NCBI GenBank assembly: GCA_023424785.1
Contig: JAFADP010000160.1
Coordinates: 1-19,836 of the forward strand
Source of the DNA: Bacillota bacterium
GTDB taxonomy: Bacteria > Bacillota > Clostridia > Clostridiales > Clostridiaceae
Direction: 5' to 3'
DNA: 19,836 bases
The position numbers were made by a program, and so were the translations under genes. Below the pieces are notes generated by a model. That model was given only the letters and a program-made list of their open reading frames with translations. It was not told the DNA's origin and searched no databases. This document shows positions 13,525 through 19,836 of the stretch, one piece after another. Numbering within the stretch: position 1 is the first letter of the stretch; each line of letters starts with the position of its first letter.

Positions 13525-13944
13525 ATGAATTATAGTGATTTTTTAAGGGATAGAGATATAAAGATTACAAAAGGAAGAATAGCTATTTTAAATTTTTTGG
13601 CAAATACTAATAAAAGCGTAACTGTAGATAGTATATATGAAGAATGTAAAAAAAGTGGAGTAAATATTAACTTAAGTACAGTTTATAGAGCTGTTGATTT
13701 ATTTGAAGAAAAAGGTATAGTGGATAAGTTTCCTTTAAAAGAAGGTCGTTTTTCTTACAGAATAAAAAAAGAGGAGCATAAACATATATTACAATGTAGT
13801 ATATGTCATAAGGAAGTAGAAGTTCCATGTCCAATGAAGCAGTTTGAGGAGATTGTGCAAAGTGAGACTGGATTTACATTAGTTGAACATAATCTTGTAA
13901 TGAAGGGTGTATGTAAAGAATGTAATAAAAAAGAACATAATTAA
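13525..13944 (+). CDS. Fur-family metalloregulator (Zur candidate)
   Basis: A 139-residue Fur-family repressor. Residues 1-80 form the winged-helix DNA-binding domain with the recognition segment NLSTVYRAVDLFEEKGIV. The dimerisation domain follows with EEHKH metal ligands and a structural Zn site built from C91, C94 (CSIC) and C130, C133 (CKEC). C102 is an additional cysteine. It lies downstream of mntP and convergent with znuCB. The Fur, Zur, Mur and PerR branches cannot be separated by motif alone. The adjacent zinc-type importer, with a 7-1-7 inverted repeat over its promoter, makes Zur the best guess, while linkage to mntP leaves a Mn-responsive role open. The ATG at 13525 is preceded by a weak AGGTGAT. 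Confidence 0.85.
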   Translation: MNYSDFLRDRDIKITKGRIAILNFLANTNKSVTVDSIYEECKKSGVNINLSTVYRAVDLFEEKGIVDKFPLKEGRFSYRIKKEEHKHILQCSICHKEVEVPCPMKQFEEIVQSETGFTLVEHNLVMKGVCKECNKKEHN

Positions 13945-13980
13945 AGGGTAAGAATAATTTAATTCCTACCCTTTAATCTT
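13942..13980. terminator. shared terminator of the Fur-family and znuCB transcripts
   Basis: TAAAGGGTA (13942-13950) pairs with TACCCTTTA (13967-13975), and an inner GAAT/ATTC pair extends the stem. The stop codons of both convergent genes (13942-13944 and 13966-13968) lie in the structure. ATCTTTTTG follows on the plus strand. Confidence 0.75.
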
Positions 13981-14757
13981 TTTGAATATTAATATAAACA
14001 ATAACATAAATACAGAGGTTAAAGCAATTGTTCCTCCTGGTGCACTATCTAAGTAGTATGAGCTAATTAAACCAACCATTATATCAATAAATCCAAAAAT
14101 AACTGAAAATATTAATGTCTTTTTAAAATTAACTTTTAATTGCATTGCTGTAGCTACTGGAACAACTATTATAGATGAAATAACTAGTATTCCCATTATT
14201 CTTATAGATAAAGAAACAGTAGCACCAACAAGAAGAGTAAATAAATAATTAATTAATTTAACATTTATTCCAGTGGTATACGCACCCTCTTCATCGAAAG
14301 TAACATAAACTAATTTATTATAAATTAAAAATATAATAGCTAAACAAATAACTCCTGCAATTCCTATCATTAAAATATCAGATTTAGAAACAGTCAATAT
14401 GCTACCAAATAAATAAGAATTTACTTTAGTTGATGCTTTACCGGTGCTAATTAAAACAATAGCAATACCTAAGCTAAGAGTTAAAACTATTGACATAACC
14501 ATTTCAGCATATTTTTTAAAGTGACTTCTTAATGCTTCAATTATTATAGCGCATACTGATGTAAATAAAAATGCAGTAAGTATTGGATTAATTTTTAAAA
14601 CTAATCCTATTGCAACTCCAGCAAATGATGAGTGAGATAATGTATCTCCTATCATAGAGTTACGTCTTAAAACAATAAATAAACCTATAATTGGACATAG
14701 TATAGAAATAATAGATCCTGCTATAAAAGCATTTCTCATAAAATCTAATTGAAACAT
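13966..14757 (-). CDS. znuB: zinc-type ABC transporter permease (ABC-3 family)
   Basis: A 263-residue permease of the ABC-3 (ZnuB/MntB/AdcB) family with eight or nine hydrophobic segments. It forms the membrane channel of a metal importer. Typical features are the N-terminal FMRNAFIAGSIISILCPIIGLFIVLRRNSMIGDTLSHSSFAGVAIG segment (the last part contacts the ATPase) and the SIRIMGILVISSIIVVPVATA stretch. The ATG at 14757 directly abuts the stop of znuC (TAA ending at 14758), so the two are translationally coupled. No gene for the periplasmic-type binding protein ZnuA/AdcA is in the window, so it must be elsewhere. Zn versus Mn specificity cannot be read from the permease; the name rests on family and context. 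Confidence 0.85.
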   Translation of the reverse strand: MFQLDFMRNAFIAGSIISILCPIIGLFIVLRRNSMIGDTLSHSSFAGVAIGLVLKINPILTAFLFTSVCAIIIEALRSHFKKYAEMVMSIVLTLSLGIAIVLISTGKASTKVNSYLFGSILTVSKSDILMIGIAGVICLAIIFLIYNKLVYVTFDEEGAYTTGINVKLINYLFTLLVGATVSLSIRIMGILVISSIIVVPVATAMQLKVNFKKTLIFSVIFGFIDIMVGLISSYYLDSAPGGTIALTSVFMLLFILIFKKIKG

Positions 14758-15417
14758 TTAAGCACCTTCCATTTCGATATTATCCTTAAATTCTTTAACA
14801 GATTTAAGAGATAAATTTCCATCATTTATTTTTAGTATATGCGTAGAGTACTTAAGTGCTATTTCTAAGCTATGTTCAATAGATATTATAGTAGTTTTGT
14901 CATTGATATTTAAATTTTTAAGTAGTGTATAAATTTCTAATTGGTTTTTATAGTCCACTCCCGTTGAGGGTTCATCTAAAATAATTAAATCAGGATTTCC
15001 CATAAGAGCTCTTGCAATGAAAACTCTTTGTCTCTGTCCACCAGAAAGATTTCCTATTAAGTTATTTTTAAACTCTGTCATATTAACTTTGTTTAAAACA
15101 TAATCAATAGAAGATTTTACATCTAATTTCAACTCCTTAGCATGAGACTTTAATATTTCATAAACTGAGATTGGAAACTCAGAATTAAAGCTATCAACTC
15201 TTTGAGGAACATATGCAATTTTATTTGTATCAACATTAATAGAACCACATACAGGGGATAGTAATCCTAGAATAAGTTTTACTAAAGTTGTCTTGCAGCT
15301 ACCGTTTTCCCCTAATATAGAAAGATAAACTCCATTTGGAATTTCAAGATTAATATTTTCTAAAATAAGAGGAGATGACTTTTCATAGCTAAAAGACATA
15401 TTATCTATTTTAATCAA
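14758..15417 (-). CDS. znuC: zinc-type ABC transporter ATPase with altered Walker A
   Basis: A 219-residue ABC ATPase that would power the adjacent permease. In order: Walker A GENGSCKTT (36-44), Q-loop PQR (Q72), signature LSGGQRQR (124-131), Walker B LIILDEP (144-150) and H-loop EHS (H182). The Walker A is abnormal: C41 (codon TGC at 15297-15295) replaces the Gly that precedes the catalytic K42; one base change from GGC would explain it. All other motifs are intact. I chose the TTG at 15417 because AGGAG lies 8 nt upstream; the frame stays open for 26 further codons upstream, but those cross the promoter and have no SD. Its start codon follows a promoter with an inverted-repeat operator. 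Confidence 0.85.
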   Translation of the reverse strand: MIKIDNMSFSYEKSSPLILENINLEIPNGVYLSILGENGSCKTTLVKLILGLLSPVCGSINVDTNKIAYVPQRVDSFNSEFPISVYEILKSHAKELKLDVKSSIDYVLNKVNMTEFKNNLIGNLSGGQRQRVFIARALMGNPDLIILDEPSTGVDYKNQLEIYTLLKNLNINDKTTIISIEHSLEIALKYSTHILKINDGNLSLKSVKEFKDNIEMEGA

Positions 15418-15451
15418 ATTATCAACTCCTAGTAAATTAAAGACTAGTTCT

Positions 15452-15481
15452 ATTATACACAGATATGCAAATTGTTTGCAA
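15452..15481 (-). promoter_or_regulatory. promoter of znuCB
   Basis: On the minus strand TTGCAA (15481-15476), 18-nt spacer and TATAAT (15457-15452). The -10 is perfect and the -35 partial. Transcription should start about 30 nt before the znuC start. The inverted repeat at 15466-15480 overlaps the -35 box and spacer. Confidence 0.55.
15466..15480. promoter_or_regulatory. putative Zur/Fur-family operator
   Basis: TGCAAAT-T-GTTTGCA is a 7-1-7 inverted repeat, the geometry of Fur-family operators, with six of seven half-site positions symmetric. It covers the -35/spacer region of the znuCB promoter, where a bound repressor would block polymerase. A Fur-family gene is 1.5 kb away. Binding by that regulator is inferred. 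Confidence 0.5.
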
Positions 15482-15484
15482 ATG

Positions 15485-15880
15485 TTAATTTTCACTAAGA
15501 TAAATATTTTCTAGTTCCCAAGAATTATTTTCATTTTTTATGAAGTGTCCTTCTATTTTTAATGTTTTGTGTGGAGATAATTTTCTTAATCCAGAAGCTT
15601 TAATAACTATTTTATCTATATCATGAAAGATGATATTGTAATAATTTACCCTTAAAAGTTTATCATCTTCTTTACCTTTTGTAAGATAGTAATTAACAGC
15701 ATAGTCAAAATTTTCACATTTAAAAGTGATGTAATTTCTATAAATTAAAAAGGTAGGAATAAGAATAAGAAATGATGTAATAATAAGTGCTACTACTCTT
15801 CGTCTAAATATAAATTTCTTTAGTCTTTTAACCCTTGAAGTCTTCTTAACTTTGGTGATAGTAACAGTACTATAACTCAT
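15485..15880 (-). CDS. small single-pass membrane protein of unknown function
   Basis: A 131-residue protein. The first 28 residues are strongly basic (TKVKKTSRVKRLKKFIFRRR), one hydrophobic helix spans about residues 29-47, and the remaining 84 residues form a soluble, mixed-charge domain predicted outside the cell. By the positive-inside rule the N-terminus is cytoplasmic. The ATG at 15880 has GGAGG 6 nt upstream. An extended -10 (TGCTAATAT, 15918-15910 on the minus strand) could drive it. There is no terminator hairpin before the znuCB promoter 4 nt downstream, so its transcripts may run into znuC. I do not recognise a family, and nothing ties its function to metal transport other than position. 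Confidence 0.6.
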   Translation of the reverse strand: MSYSTVTITKVKKTSRVKRLKKFIFRRRVVALIITSFLILIPTFLIYRNYITFKCENFDYAVNYYLTKGKEDDKLLRVNYYNIIFHDIDKIVIKASGLRKLSPHKTLKIEGHFIKNENNSWELENIYLSEN

Positions 15881-16076
15881 AAAAATCCTCCACAAATGGT
15901 TACTTAACAATATTAGCATATTTTTACAAAAAGTTAAATAGAAACATAAGTTCAGTTTTTTAGAAAATAAACTATTAGTTTTATATTGGTATAGAATAGT
16001 AAAGCAAATTCCACACTATAATAAAATATGGTAGAATATAAATATTAATTGTTTACTTAAGAAAGGATGATAAAGA

Positions 16077-16481
16077 ATGGATTTTTCAAGTTTAGTTTTA
16101 ATGGAGAAAGATAGAGAAACAGGATATATGTCAAAAGAATTAGGTAGTTTCCAAGTAAGTGAAGGTGCTTTATATGTTAGAAAGTTATTTGTTATAGGAG
16201 ATACTGTTAATTTATATTTTGATACAAATAAAGATGTTGAAGAATGGGAATACTCTGCAATATATGATTTATTTAATAAAGAAATATTTGAAGAAAATGG
16301 GTTTGAGATTGATGAGGATTTAGAAGAATATAATCCAACATTTATTCTTAAATTTGGTTATAGTAATGAATATAACGATATGAAAATAGTAATAGATAAA
16401 GCAGTATCACTAATAGATAAGGAAATGACTTCTGTTTTTCAAAATATAGAAGGAAAGGAAGAAGAATATAAGGAGGAGTAA
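16077..16481 (+). CDS. conserved acidic protein of unknown function (possibly DUF6762)
   Basis: A 134-residue, strongly acidic soluble protein starting MDFSSLVLMEKD. It has alternating beta-like and helical stretches (LYVRKLFVIGDTVNLYFDT, EWEYSAIYDLFNKEIFEENG) and a Glu/Lys-rich C-terminus. There is no signal peptide, membrane helix, cysteine or recognisable catalytic motif. It resembles a small clostridial family that I recall as DUF6762, but I cannot confirm the number. The ATG at 16077 follows AAAGGATGAT. Its stop is 2 nt before the pepF start, and the pepF SD lies inside its last codons, so the two are translationally coupled. That makes a role alongside PepF possible, but nothing more specific can be said. 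Confidence 0.65.
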   Translation: MDFSSLVLMEKDRETGYMSKELGSFQVSEGALYVRKLFVIGDTVNLYFDTNKDVEEWEYSAIYDLFNKEIFEENGFEIDEDLEEYNPTFILKFGYSNEYNDMKIVIDKAVSLIDKEMTSVFQNIEGKEEEYKEE

Positions 16482-16483
16482 TA

Positions 16484-18283
16484 ATGAGTGAAGAAAAAGC
16501 TTTAAAAACTAGAGAGGAAATAAAAGAAGAATATAAATGGAAGCTTAATAAGATATTTTCTTCTACAGAAGCTTGGGAAGAAGCATTTAAAAAATTAAAA
16601 ATAGAAGCATTAAAATTAAAAGAGTTTGAGGGTAAGTTAAGTAACAAGGAAGAAATTTTAAGGTATCTTAAACTAAATGAAGAGGTATGTAGGTTAGCAG
16701 AACAACTTTATGTTTATGCACATATGAAATCCGATGAAGATACAACTAATCAAAAAAACCAAGGCGTAATGAATAAAATAGATGCATATATGGCGGAACT
16801 TGGAAGTTATACAGCATATTTTGTTCCTGAAATATTATCTCTTCCTGATGGTTTTATTGAAAAGCTAATAGAAGAAGATAATAGATTTAAGGAATATGAA
16901 TTTTTATTAAAAGATGTTCTTAAGGAAAAACCTCATGTCTTAACTAAGGATATGGAAGAATTATTAGCATTAGCATCTGATGGACTTGATGCTCCTCATA
17001 GTATTTATAATATGTTAACAAATGCAGATATGACATTTGGTAATATTAAAGATGAAGATGGAGATACAGTAGAACTTACAGAAGGCAATTATTCATCATT
17101 TATAAGAAGTAAGGATAGAGATGTAAGAAAAGCTGCTTTTGAAAAGTTATTTGGAGAATATAAAAAATTTGAAAATACTATAGCAACATCATTAACAGCT
17201 TCTGTTAAAAATTATAATTTTAGTGCAAGAGTAAGAAAATATTCATCTCCATTAGAAGCATCATTAGCACCAAATAATATACCACTATCAGTATATGAAA
17301 ATGCTATAAAAACTATGGATGAGAATGTTGATGCACTTCATAGATATGTAAGAATAAAGAAGAAGCTTTTAGGTTTAGATGAAATGCATATGTATGATTT
17401 ATATGTGCCATTGATAGAAATTGAAAAAGAAAAATATGAGTTTGATGCAGCTGTAAAAATTGCTAATAAGGCATTAAAACCATTAGGAGATGAGTATTTA
17501 TCAATATTTAATAATGGTATAGAAAGTGGATGGATTGATATATATCAAAACAAAGGAAAGAGAGGCGGGGCTTATTCATGGGGATCTTATGATACAATGC
17601 CTTATGTCTTATTAAATTATAATTACGACTTAAATGATATATCAACATTAGTTCATGAGATGGGACATTCAATTCATTCATATTACTCAAGAAAAGCTCA
17701 ACCATACTACTATTCAGGATATACTTTATTCTGTGCAGAAGTAGCATCTACAACTAATGAAGCTCTTTTAATTCATTACTTAATAGAAAATGAAACTGAT
17801 GAAAAGAAAAAATTATATTTAATAAATCAAGAGTTGGAGCAAATTAGAACTACTGTATTTAGACAATTGATGTTTGCAGAATTTGAATTATATACTCATA
17901 ATGAATTAAATTCAGGAAATTCCCTTACAGCAGAAGACTACAATAGTAAGTGGCAAGAATTAAATAAGAAATATTTTGGTGAGGATATGATTGTTGATGA
18001 AGCTATTAATGTGGAATGGGCAAGAATACCACACTTCTATTCAGATTTCTATGTTTATCAATATGCTACTGGATATGCTGCAGCCTCTTCTTTTGCAAAT
18101 TCAATACTTGAGGGTAAGGAAAATGCTGTTGAAAAATATGTTGGATTCCTAAAGAGTGGAGGAAGCAAATATCCAATAGATATTTTAAAAGATGCAGGAG
18201 TAGATATGACTACATCTAAGCCTTTAGAAGATACAATTAAAAGATTTAATGAATTGTTAGATATGTTAGAAAAACAATTTTAA
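16484..18283 (+). CDS. pepF: oligoendopeptidase F (M3 metallopeptidase)
   Basis: A 599-residue cytoplasmic zinc endopeptidase of family M3B that cleaves short peptides (roughly 7-17 residues). The zinc-binding motif HEMGH is at 391-395 (H391, H395 as ligands, E392 catalytic). E419 in FCAEVASTTNEA supplies the third ligand at the normal distance. The ATYAxxxxFA-like segment (YATGYAAASSFANSILEG) near the C-terminus is also typical. The N-terminal helical domain (about 1-200) and total length match PepF of other Firmicutes (about 600). The ATG at 16484 has AAGGAGGAG 4 nt upstream. It is coupled to the acidic protein gene before it and ends in a hairpin that starts at the stop codon. Likely roles are peptide turnover or recycling of signal-peptide or sporulation peptides. 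Confidence 0.93.
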   Translation: MSEEKALKTREEIKEEYKWKLNKIFSSTEAWEEAFKKLKIEALKLKEFEGKLSNKEEILRYLKLNEEVCRLAEQLYVYAHMKSDEDTTNQKNQGVMNKIDAYMAELGSYTAYFVPEILSLPDGFIEKLIEEDNRFKEYEFLLKDVLKEKPHVLTKDMEELLALASDGLDAPHSIYNMLTNADMTFGNIKDEDGDTVELTEGNYSSFIRSKDRDVRKAAFEKLFGEYKKFENTIATSLTASVKNYNFSARVRKYSSPLEASLAPNNIPLSVYENAIKTMDENVDALHRYVRIKKKLLGLDEMHMYDLYVPLIEIEKEKYEFDAAVKIANKALKPLGDEYLSIFNNGIESGWIDIYQNKGKRGGAYSWGSYDTMPYVLLNYNYDLNDISTLVHEMGHSIHSYYSRKAQPYYYSGYTLFCAEVASTTNEALLIHYLIENETDEKKKLYLINQELEQIRTTVFRQLMFAEFELYTHNELNSGNSLTAEDYNSKWQELNKKYFGEDMIVDEAINVEWARIPHFYSDFYVYQYATGYAAASSFANSILEGKENAVEKYVGFLKSGGSKYPIDILKDAGVDMTTSKPLEDTIKRFNELLDMLEKQF

Positions 18284-18316
18284 GGATGAGAATTAACCTC
18301 ATCCTTACTTTTTAAT
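18282..18316 (+). terminator. terminator after pepF
   Basis: AAGGATGAG (18282-18290) pairs perfectly with CTCATCCTT (18298-18306), loop AATTAAC, followed by ACTTTTTAATTT. The pepF stop codon overlaps the 5' arm. The rhomboid gene starts only 17 nt after it. Confidence 0.75.
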
Positions 18317-18332
18317 TTATTGGGAGGATAAA

Positions 18333-18935
18333 ATGAAAAATTACAGTAAAGAATTAGTAAATAGAGATAATATCATTACAATGAGTTTAATATTTATAAA
18401 TATACTACTATATATTTTTTGTGCAATAAGATCTGGAAATATTATTGATATAGATGGATTAACTCTATTACAAGTAGGTGGAAACTTTGGTCCATTAGTT
18501 TCTGAGGGACAAGTATGGAGACTACTAACATGTGCATTTTTACATGGAGGACTAATTCATATAATATTTAATATGTATGCATTATATGTTATTGGACCAC
18601 AGTTAGAAGTACTTTTTGGAAGAGTAAAGTATATCGTAATATATTTATTATCTGCTATAGGAGGAAGTTTATTAAGCTATATCTTTTCACCATTAAGTTT
18701 ATCTATAGGGGCTTCAGGTGCAATATTTGGATTATTTGGAGCTATGGTGATGTATGTATTAAAGTATAGAGATAGGATACCTAAAAGAGTATTAAACAAT
18801 TTATTTTTTGTTATAATATTAAACTTATTTATAGGATTTAATTTACAAGGCATAGATAATTTTGGGCATATAGGGGGACTTCTAACAGGAGTTGTAGTTT
18901 CACTTATATTTTTGAGTTCAAAACAAAAGTATTAG
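18333..18935 (+). CDS. rhomboid-family intramembrane serine protease
   Basis: A 200-residue membrane protein with about six helices, close to the minimal bacterial rhomboid core. The catalytic dyad is present: S128 in the GASGAIFG motif and H179 in FGHIGG. HGGLIHIIFNMYALY supplies the conserved HxxxN segment (oxyanion-hole side) after helix 1, and the helix-2 region contains GxxxE-like ligands. It cuts substrate transmembrane helices inside the membrane; the substrate is not predictable. The ATG at 18333 has GGGAGG 5 nt upstream. A membrane protein gene follows after 17 nt, probably in the same operon. There is no space for a promoter between the pepF terminator and this gene, so expression needs read-through or a promoter within pepF. 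Confidence 0.92.
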   Translation: MKNYSKELVNRDNIITMSLIFINILLYIFCAIRSGNIIDIDGLTLLQVGGNFGPLVSEGQVWRLLTCAFLHGGLIHIIFNMYALYVIGPQLEVLFGRVKYIVIYLLSAIGGSLLSYIFSPLSLSIGASGAIFGLFGAMVMYVLKYRDRIPKRVLNNLFFVIILNLFIGFNLQGIDNFGHIGGLLTGVVVSLIFLSSKQKY

Positions 18936-18952
18936 GATGGTGAATTTAACTT

Positions 18953-19504
18953 ATGAAATTAGAAAAAAGATTAACTTATGGATTATATATTTTTCTAGTG
19001 TTAAACATAATATATAATTTTATTTTTAATAATGGCGATAAATTATACAGAATATTATTAGTATTTCTATCAGTAATAATACTCCAATTAGCTTTTAAGT
19101 TTACTTTATTAAGAACATATAGAAAGCTGTATATTCCTATTTTGGTATTTATATTTTTTGCAACATATTTAGCAAGAGTTTTAAATTTTTATAGATTTGA
19201 TAGCTATGATAAGTTCTTGCATTTTTCTTCTGGTATATTAATAGGATATATAGGGTTGGTAATATATGATTCTTTTTTTTATGAGAAAGAAAATATAAAA
19301 GGAAGAATTATTTTTGCAATTATATTTGGTATTGCATTAGCAGGTGTGTGGGAGATTTGGGAATTTACTTGTGATTCTTTATTTAATATGAATCTTCAAA
19401 AGAGTGTGGAAGATACAATGTTAGATATAATATGTGGAGCAGTTGGAGGAATATTGGCTTCACTGATAGGATCTAAATTGATGAAGATAGATCAAAAAAT
19501 ATGA
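18953..19504 (+). CDS. multi-pass membrane protein (YjdF/DUF2238-like)
   Basis: A 183-residue membrane protein with about six hydrophobic segments. Polar motifs embedded in the helices resemble the YjdF/DUF2238 family: DKFLHFSSG (86-94), WEIWEF (133-138) and DTMLDIICGAVGG (154-166). Together they place conserved His, Glu and Asp within the membrane. The function of that family is unknown. The assignment is from motif likeness only, and a VanZ-like relation is possible. The ATG at 18953 follows AGGATGG by about 12 nt, longer than ideal. It is 17 nt downstream of the rhomboid gene and likely co-transcribed. No clear terminator follows it. Confidence 0.65.
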   Translation: MKLEKRLTYGLYIFLVLNIIYNFIFNNGDKLYRILLVFLSVIILQLAFKFTLLRTYRKLYIPILVFIFFATYLARVLNFYRFDSYDKFLHFSSGILIGYIGLVIYDSFFYEKENIKGRIIFAIIFGIALAGVWEIWEFTCDSLFNMNLQKSVEDTMLDIICGAVGGILASLIGSKLMKIDQKI

Positions 19505-19640
19505 ACTTAATTTAATACATTAATAATAAAATTCTCATAAATATAAAATATAATCAAAAAAATAAATATTTCCCATGGTAATTATTTCAAAAGTGTTGTA
19601 TCATATAGAAGTAAAAAATAAAATACTTAAAGGGGATAGG

Positions 19641-19836
19641 ATGATGGAAGCAAAAAAATACGTTGAAAGCGTTTTACAAACAATGAGAGAAAGAAATAAG
19701 GGAGAAAATGAATTTCAAGATGCAGTTACAGAAGTATTAAATTCTTTAATACCTGTAATGGAAAAACATCCTGAGTTCATAGAAGCTAATATTTTAGAAA
19801 GAATAATTGAACCTGAAAGACAAATCATGTTTAGAG
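19641..19836 (+). CDS. gdhA: glutamate dehydrogenase, N-terminal fragment
   Basis: The first 65 codons of a gene cut by the window end. The translation begins MMEAKKYVESVLQTMRERN and contains KHPEFIEANILERIIEPERQ followed by MFR. This is the N-terminal substrate-domain region of hexameric glutamate dehydrogenases (the well-known clostridial enzymes have the same HPEYEEANILERLVEPERxIxFR pattern). The enzyme interconverts glutamate with 2-oxoglutarate and ammonia. The coenzyme cannot be judged from this part. The SD AGGGGA at 19631-19636 would suit either ATG (19641 or 19644). The 136-nt region upstream contains no strong promoter that I can recognise. Confidence 0.88.
   Translation, partial: MMEAKKYVESVLQTMRERNKGENEFQDAVTEVLNSLIPVMEKHPEFIEANILERIIEPERQIMFR

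Noticed and set aside
19580..19594. CodY-like box upstream of gdhA (AATTATTTCAAAAGT).
   Set aside because: About four mismatches to AATTTTCWGAAAATT; in DNA this AT-rich such matches are frequent, so I do not call a site.
19596..19624. TTGTAT-17-TAAAAT as the gdhA promoter.
   Set aside because: Transcription would start on the SD itself (about 19631), leaving no leader; the -35 is also weak.

Overview
The window reads as ordinary chromosome from a spore-forming, low-GC Firmicute, most likely Clostridium sensu stricto. The grounds are the very AT-rich sequence, strong AGGAGG-type ribosome binding sites, T-rich intrinsic terminators, and a gene set typical of clostridia: a tryptophan T-box, an NCS2 uracil permease, PPi-type phosphofructokinase, PepF, a DUF4250 protein and the start of a glutamate dehydrogenase gene. 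I see no tRNA or rRNA gene, prophage, insertion sequence or CRISPR array.

Layout. 1-1302 (+): a TtcA-family tRNA thiolation enzyme, a DUF4250 protein and a 40-residue membrane-anchored microprotein. 1303-2217 (+): a consensus promoter, a complete T-box leader with a UGG (Trp) specifier, and the tryptophan transporter TrpP. 2231-2955 (-): a secreted NodB-type polysaccharide deacetylase with a sigma-G-like promoter. 3044-4360 (+): uracil permease. 4369-5372 (+): a terminator-like hairpin that contains the ribosome binding site of the next gene and a sigma-K-like promoter, followed by a cysteine- and lysine-rich protein with a prealbumin-like C-terminal domain. 5510-5956 (+): dUTPase. 6008-9687 (-): an ABC-F ribosome ATPase and, upstream of it, a tightly spaced pair of putative surface proteins (a tandem-repeat protein and a DUF4397 protein). 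9889-11524 (+): a class V aminotransferase/desulfurase and a Cys4 membrane protein. 11556-12773 (-): PPi-type PFK.

12931-15880 is a metal-homeostasis block: an MntP-type Mn exporter and a Fur-family regulator (+) face a zinc-type ABC importer znuC-znuB (-). The znuCB promoter carries a 7-1-7 inverted repeat over its -35 region. A small orphan membrane protein precedes it. 16077-19504 (+): a conserved acidic protein with pepF, then a rhomboid protease and a membrane protein. The window ends in the first 65 codons of gdhA.

Most convergent gene pairs share one hairpin as a bidirectional terminator, often with the stop codons inside the stem. The observations most worth checking are: (i) 4369-4429, where read-through from uraA would fold the downstream SD into a terminator but a sigma-K transcript would start inside the hairpin and leave the SD free; (ii) a Cys in place of the invariant Walker A Gly in ZnuC; (iii) the putative Zur operator; and (iv) the repeat-protein/DUF4397 pair as candidate spore-surface components. 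No clearly new multi-gene system stands out; the novelty lies mainly in regulation.
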